Part shown: positions 43,248-46,337 of the stretch, piece after piece
Layout of the letters: every line of letters begins with the position of its first letter
Numbering within the stretch: position 1 is the stretch's first letter
DNA from: a virus
IMG/VR virus record: IMGVR_UViG_3300042923_000541
Coordinates: 1 to 46,337 of that record
DNA: 46,337 nucleotides
Reading direction: 5' to 3' (one strand)
Made by a program: the position numbers and the translations under genes
Notes under the pieces: generated by a model
Database searches by the model: none
Told to the model about the DNA's origin: nothing
The model's input: the letters and a program-made list of their open reading frames with translations, nothing else

Positions 43248-44135
43248 TTGGCAAATAAATGGTTTAGAATGTACGCAGAGTTTGCCACTGACCCAAAGGT
43301 TCAGTCAATGTCAGAGATCATGCAAAGAAGGCTGACAATGCTGTTCTGTCTGCAGTGCAACGGCGATTTATCCAAAATAACAAATGATGAACTATGCGCT
43401 GCACTTCGAATAAACAAGAAAGAATTAGACAAAACGAAGGATCTGTTTTTCGCAAAAGGATTTATTTCTGAAACGTTTCAAATTGTAAATTGGGACAAAA
43501 GGCAATTCGTTTCAGATAACTCAACAGATCGGGTTAAAAAGTTTCGGGATCGTTGCAGAAACGCTAACGAAACGTTTCAGAAACAAAGTGATGAAGTTTC
43601 TGAAACGCCCCCAGAAGCAGAAGCAGATACAGATACAGATTTAGAGTTATCCTCTTCTACTTCTACTACGCGTACGCGCGAGGAAGTTTGCAAATTATTC
43701 CAGCAGGAAATAGGGGTAATGAGCCCGTCAATGAGGGATAAAGTTCATTCGGCGATTGACGATTATTCCCCTGATTGGACGTATTACGCTATAGAGCGGG
43801 CAGTTCTGCAGGGGAAACGAAGCATGGCCTATATATTGGCAGTGCTTTCAGGATGGAAAACTGACGGATTTGATACGGGGCAGACGCCTTGGGAAGAAAA
43901 GCGGCGGCATGCTCAGAGTGGAGGGACTACGGTCGCTACTACTAGCAGCGGAACTCCAACGCCTGAACAAGCATGGCGAGAGGTATCGCAGAACTTAGAC
44001 CCGTGCAAGATGCCAAAGTGGAGCCATGACAAGATTGCTAATGCGGTTAAGGCGGTAGGCTATCCGCTATTGTACGGACCGTCTGAATTATCGGTTAAAA
44101 AAGCAGCATTTATTAAAGCTTATGGGGGTGGATGA
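43248..44135 (+). CDS. Replication initiator (DnaD/replisome-organiser-like)
   Basis: A 295-residue protein from TTG 43248 behind GGGAGTGGGTG. Residues 1-85 form a winged-helix N-domain (W-F-R-M-Y-A-E-F-A-T-D-P-K-V-Q, G-D-L-S-K-I-T-N-D-E-L-C-A-A-L-R-I-N) as in phage replisome organisers. A charged linker at about 105-145 carries the repeats of the suspected origin. The C-terminal part (S-A-I-D-D-Y-S-P-D-W-T-Y-Y-A-I-E-R-A) resembles DnaD/DnaB C-terminal helices. Confidence 0.75.
   Translation: MANKWFRMYAEFATDPKVQSMSEIMQRRLTMLFCLQCNGDLSKITNDELCAALRINKKELDKTKDLFFAKGFISETFQIVNWDKRQFVSDNSTDRVKKFRDRCRNANETFQKQSDEVSETPPEAEADTDTDLELSSSTSTTRTREEVCKLFQQEIGVMSPSMRDKVHSAIDDYSPDWTYYAIERAVLQGKRSMAYILAVLSGWKTDGFDTGQTPWEEKRRHAQSGGTTVATTSSGTPTPEQAWREVSQNLDPCKMPKWSHDKIANAVKAVGYPLLYGPSELSVKKAAFIKAYGGG
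43465..43607 (+). other. Candidate replication origin inside the initiator gene
   Basis: Repeated GAAACGTTTC/TTTCTGAAACG sites: TGAAACGTTTCA palindrome at 43469-43480, GTTTCAGA near 43509, GAAACGTTTCAG at 43569-43580, and TTTCTGAAACG at 43597-43607. The cluster is in the linker part of the gene, as in lambda O where ori lies inside the initiator gene. Confidence 0.55.
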
Positions 44136-44137
44136 TC

Positions 44138-44503
44138 ATGACGCCAGCGGAATTCGTGAGGCAATATTACCCGAAAATTAGCGATGAAATGATTGAGAAA
44201 AATGACCTGGAGATTGCCTATGTCATGCTTAGTCAAAAGCGATGTGAATCATGCTTTTGCTTGGATATGTGCGATACGCTAATGAATACTGCCGGTTACA
44301 CTCCCGTGATGGAGTTGGGCGCCAATGGTCAAATTAGTACGCCAATGGCTGCATGCAGGTACAACAAGGACGGCGTCAGGCCGAAGGCTAGGCAGGCGGC
44401 TATTGCTGTCGGCCAGAATAGCGTGCCGGTAGAATCCGCTAAACCAATCGTGCAGAACCTACTCGACTTTCAGGGTAAACGGAGGCGCTATGAACAAGAT
44501 TGA
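44138..44503 (+). CDS. Stand-alone DnaI N-terminal-like zinc domain
   Basis: A 121-residue protein from ATG 44138 (ATG 44132 possible), with GGGGGTGG upstream. The pattern C-E-S-C-F-C-L-D-M-C..., G-Y-T-P-V-M-E-L, and a final C-R-Y resembles the helicase-binding zinc domain of the DnaI loader (PF07319-like). No AAA+ ATPase domain is encoded behind it. It may help load or capture the host helicase. The assignment is a pattern match only. Confidence 0.5.
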   Translation: MTPAEFVRQYYPKISDEMIEKNDLEIAYVMLSQKRCESCFCLDMCDTLMNTAGYTPVMELGANGQISTPMAACRYNKDGVRPKARQAAIAVGQNSVPVESAKPIVQNLLDFQGKRRRYEQD

Positions 44504-44597
44504 CCGGACGCTTAGCCCTTGGGAAGTCTACCTGTACCTAGCGATCATCTTCGTGGCCGGCGGTTTTGTTGGGTTTGTGGCAGGGGTGATCAAATGA
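44490..44597 (+). CDS. Small single-pass membrane peptide
   Basis: A 35-residue peptide from ATG 44490, overlapping the gene before it, with a GGAGG ribosome site. Residues 13-34 are a Val/Gly/Phe-rich membrane helix. Function unknown. Confidence 0.5.
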   Translation: MNKIDRTLSPWEVYLYLAIIFVAGGFVGFVAGVIK

Positions 44598-44920
44598 ACA
44601 AGTATTTACAACGAGAGCGAATTGATAAAGCAAAAATGCGTCCGCCAGAACTCTATATTGCTTGCGAAGATATTGATTTTTCTTGGCTGCCGGAAGAAAT
44701 TGCGGAGTTTATCCGGCTATGGACGTTCGGTTATTCCCTGGAAGCGATTGCAACTAATCTGGACAGACCGCTAGATGACGTGACAATCCTGCTCTATGAC
44801 CAAGCGAGTAAGGGGAAAGTGCAGGCACGAAAGGGTGGGCTTTATGGCAGTCTCATACTTTGTGGTACCGACAAGGCCAGTGCCAGCAGTCAGAATGACT
44901 CAGCGAGGAAAATTTGTTAA
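44594..44920 (+). CDS. HTH-like early protein
   Basis: A 108-residue protein from ATG 44594, overlapping the previous stop. I-A-E-F-I-R-L-W-T-F-G-Y-S-L-E-A-I-A-T-N-L-D-R-P-L-D-D-V looks like a sigma-type helix-turn-helix. Could be a regulator or a replication accessory. It overlaps rusA by 77 bases. Confidence 0.6.
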   Translation: MNKYLQRERIDKAKMRPPELYIACEDIDFSWLPEEIAEFIRLWTFGYSLEAIATNLDRPLDDVTILLYDQASKGKVQARKGGLYGSLILCGTDKASASSQNDSARKIC

Positions 44921-45206
44921 GCCACAAGCACAACGGTATTTAGAATATAAGTCTTTTGCCGGATGGTGCGCCAAATCGCACTTTACGAAGCCGATACAAA
45001 AGGGAAAGAGCGTTCGGGTGAAAATCAACTTCTTCCTCTGTGGCGGTCAAACACCGGATATCGACAATTTGATCAAGTCAATTTTGGATTCGCTGAACAA
45101 TATTGCATGGGAAGATGACAAACAGGTTGTTTCGGTGGAGGCTGAGCGAAGAAAGGCTAATTGCAAAGGTGACGAAAAGTCTGAGGTTTGGGTTGAGTCT
45201 TTGTAA
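44844..45206 (+). CDS. rusA: RusA-family Holliday junction resolvase
   Basis: A 120-residue protein from ATG 44844 with AAAGGGTGG upstream. The RusA signature P-D-I-D-N-L-I-K-S-I-L-D-S-L-N with catalytic aspartates and the W-E-D-D-K-Q-V motif is intact. It cuts four-way junctions formed during recombination. The length matches RusA (about 120). Confidence 0.92.
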   Translation: MAVSYFVVPTRPVPAVRMTQRGKFVKPQAQRYLEYKSFAGWCAKSHFTKPIQKGKSVRVKINFFLCGGQTPDIDNLIKSILDSLNNIAWEDDKQVVSVEAERRKANCKGDEKSEVWVESL

Positions 45207-45270
45207 ATAATTCCCAGGAAATAGTAACTGAGATTAACAATAACCAACTCAATTAACGGGAGGGGTAGAC

Positions 45271-45366
45271 GTGGTGCCCTTATATCTACTGCTAGCGGCT
45301 ATGGTTGTCGGTATTGCGTTTGTGCTAGTAGCTTGTGTGATCGTTGGAGGGAGGAGTCAAAAATGA
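45271..45366 (+). CDS. Small membrane peptide
   Basis: A 31-residue peptide from GTG 45271 (or 45274) behind GGGAGGGG. It is almost entirely one membrane helix and ends G-G-R-S-Q-K. It overlaps the next ATG by four bases. Confidence 0.5.
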   Translation: MVPLYLLLAAMVVGIAFVLVACVIVGGRSQK

Positions 45367-45890
45367 TTGATAAAACCTACATGGAGTTGGAGGCTGACAA
45401 TAAGTTTATTAACGAGCAGGCAAGGCGATTATTTGAGCAGTGCGTTGATCTGCGAGATAAGCTCGCCGCCCGTGAAGCTGAACTGGCAGGCATGACGAAA
45501 GCCAGGGACACATTTTACGCCGACATGCTGCTGTATAAAAAGGCTTGTAATGTTCTGATTAAATTTCGCGAAACGCTGTTCGGGGCGATCAAGAAGCGGG
45601 ATGGTCAAATCAAAAATCTTAAAGATTGCATTGACGATGACCGATTCGACTTTAATGTCGCGCAAGAAGCCAAGGACGCGAGGATAGCTGAGCTGGAAGA
45701 GGCGCTAAGCAAAGCAAAGGAAACAGCGTTGTCTTGCGTGACGAAAATAAGGCATGGCCTTGGCGCAGGCGGCCACTCAACCGGAATGTATGTTGAGGTA
45801 GAACTAGGCGGGGCGATTTGTGATGCGATTACTGATGCACTAACAGAAGAATTTGAAATGCAAGCCCTCAGCGAAAAGGAGAGCAAATAA
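45363..45890 (+). CDS. Coiled-coil early protein
   Basis: A 175-residue protein from ATG 45363 with GGGAGGAG upstream. Residues about 1-120 are a heptad coiled coil (L-R-D-K-L-A-A-R-E-A-E-L; A-R-I-A-E-L-E-E-A-L). Residues about 135-160 form a Gly-rich turn (G-L-G-A-G-G-H). Common type of hypothetical phage protein, no known function. Confidence 0.65.
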   Translation: MIDKTYMELEADNKFINEQARRLFEQCVDLRDKLAAREAELAGMTKARDTFYADMLLYKKACNVLIKFRETLFGAIKKRDGQIKNLKDCIDDDRFDFNVAQEAKDARIAELEEALSKAKETALSCVTKIRHGLGAGGHSTGMYVEVELGGAICDAITDALTEEFEMQALSEKESK

Positions 45891-46045
45891 TGATCTGGTT
45901 TGTATATCGTGGTCCCGATTATGGGACTTACTACATATCAACGGAAAGCGAAAATCCCGAATGCACATGTTGTGGGAGAAGCTTTGATTATCTTACTTGC
46001 ATGGGAATTGTCGGCGGCGTTCCAAGCGGAAAGGAGAGCGGCTGA
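45890..46045 (+). CDS. Small cysteine-containing protein
   Basis: A 51-residue protein from ATG 45890 overlapping the preceding stop. A C-T-C-C pattern near residue 25 and C at 38 are visible. Its TGA shares a base with the DUF3850-type start at 46045. Confidence 0.58.
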   Translation: MIWFVYRGPDYGTYYISTESENPECTCCGRSFDYLTCMGIVGGVPSGKESG

Positions 46046-46337
46046 TGAGTAGAATCACACCAAACGTTCACGAACTAAAAACCGACCCAGAAGTATTCGA
46101 GGCGGTTTATAACGGAGATAAAACCTATGAAATCAGGTTCAACGATAGGGATTATCAGTCTGGCGACATTTTGATTCTTAAAGAGACTGAGTTCTCGGTG
46201 CAAGAAATGAAATCAGGAAAGCAGTTAAAGTACACGGGAAGAAAATGTGAATCGGTTGTCACTCATGTACTTAAAGGACCAATGTACGGGTTGCTTGACG
46301 GATGGGTGATATTGTCCATTATCGTTTTAGAGAGGGA
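46045..46337 (+). CDS. DUF3850-type protein, N-terminal part
   Basis: The gene starts at ATG 46045 with AAAGGAGAG upstream and runs off the contig. Joined to 3-179 through the 127-base repeat it gives 114 residues (M-S-R-I-T-P-N-V-H-E-L-K start; E-I-R-F-N-D-R-D-Y-Q-S-G-D-I-L-I-L-K). DUF3850 has a PUA/ASCH-like fold. Confidence 0.88.
   Translation, partial: MSRITPNVHELKTDPEVFEAVYNGDKTYEIRFNDRDYQSGDILILKETEFSVQEMKSGKQLKYTGRKCESVVTHVLKGPMYGLLDGWVILSIIVLER
46211..46337. repeat. Contig-end direct repeat, right copy
   Basis: Right-hand copy of the 127-base repeat at 1-127, read in the same frame of the DUF3850-type gene. Joining the copies restores a 114-residue gene. Confidence 0.95.

Noticed and set aside
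1-46337. tRNA and rRNA genes
   Set aside because: Reading for cloverleaf and GTTCRANNC-type T-loops by eye found nothing convincing; the GGTTC motifs near 29670 and 29890 lack a tRNA context. A tRNA search program would settle it.

Overview
The window is one complete genome of a temperate tailed phage (Caudoviricetes) with a contractile tail, given as a linear contig. The first 127 bases (1-127) are identical to the last 127 (46211-46337), so the contig closes into a circle of 46,210 bp, and the gene cut by the ends (a DUF3850-type protein) is rejoined across the junction. The host is probably a Firmicute: strong AGGAGG-type ribosome sites, GTG and TTG starts, a Bacillus-type LexA box and Clostridia-like small protein families. 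A spanin candidate and exported proteins would fit a two-membrane Firmicute (Negativicutes, Sporomusa-like), but that is inference.

Layout. (1) 1-2974: small, mostly zinc-ribbon or hypothetical early genes with several terminators and one lone minus-strand gene. (2) 3010-14567: packaging and head genes (TerS, TerL, portal, minor head, protease/scaffold, cement, major capsid, connectors), then tail terminator, sheath, tube and a tail assembly chaperone with a well-formed -1 frameshift signal. (3) 14569-16712: a cassette inserted inside the tail operon, with an Arc-like repressor, a predicted antisense RNA, four tandem mini-proteins, a BRO/KilAC antirepressor and a secreted protein. It recalls the immI region of phage P22. 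(4) 16740-25209: tape measure, a simple baseplate (Dit-like, plug, hub, spike, gp25-like, gpJ-like, DUF2612) and a tail fibre. (5) 25246-26809: lysis genes (holin, amidase, small membrane protein, spanin candidates in overlapping frames). (6) 26882-28401: a minus-strand trio and a plus-strand ribbon-helix-helix gene that share a divergent promoter region. (7) 28464-29626: a LexA-boxed module with a small DNA-repair-type protein and Ku. (8) 29660-31100: attP with paired arm-type repeats and a tyrosine integrase. (9) 31202-32649: two low-GC convergent genes of unknown function. (10) 32777-34490: ImmA peptidase, CI-like repressor and Cro-like protein around a three-operator switch. (11) 34505-46045: early operon with two opposed ribbon-helix-helix genes, a pentapeptide-repeat protein, a recombination set (SbcC-like, RecT-like, MBL hydrolase, RusA), a replication initiator with repeats inside the gene, and small hypotheticals.

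How it works together. CI/Cro and ImmA control lysogeny from about 34.2 kb. The rightward early transcript runs through recombination and replication and across the circle junction toward packaging. Late genes run from terminase to lysis. Extra control layers sit in the late region (Arc/antirepressor, antisense RNA) and beside the integrase (SOS-driven Ku). The most notable signals are the immI-like module with its antisense RNA and flanking inverted repeats, the LexA-controlled Ku module next to attP, the frameshift site, and a lone DnaI-N-like domain beside the initiator. Families were assigned from recognisable motifs without database searches.
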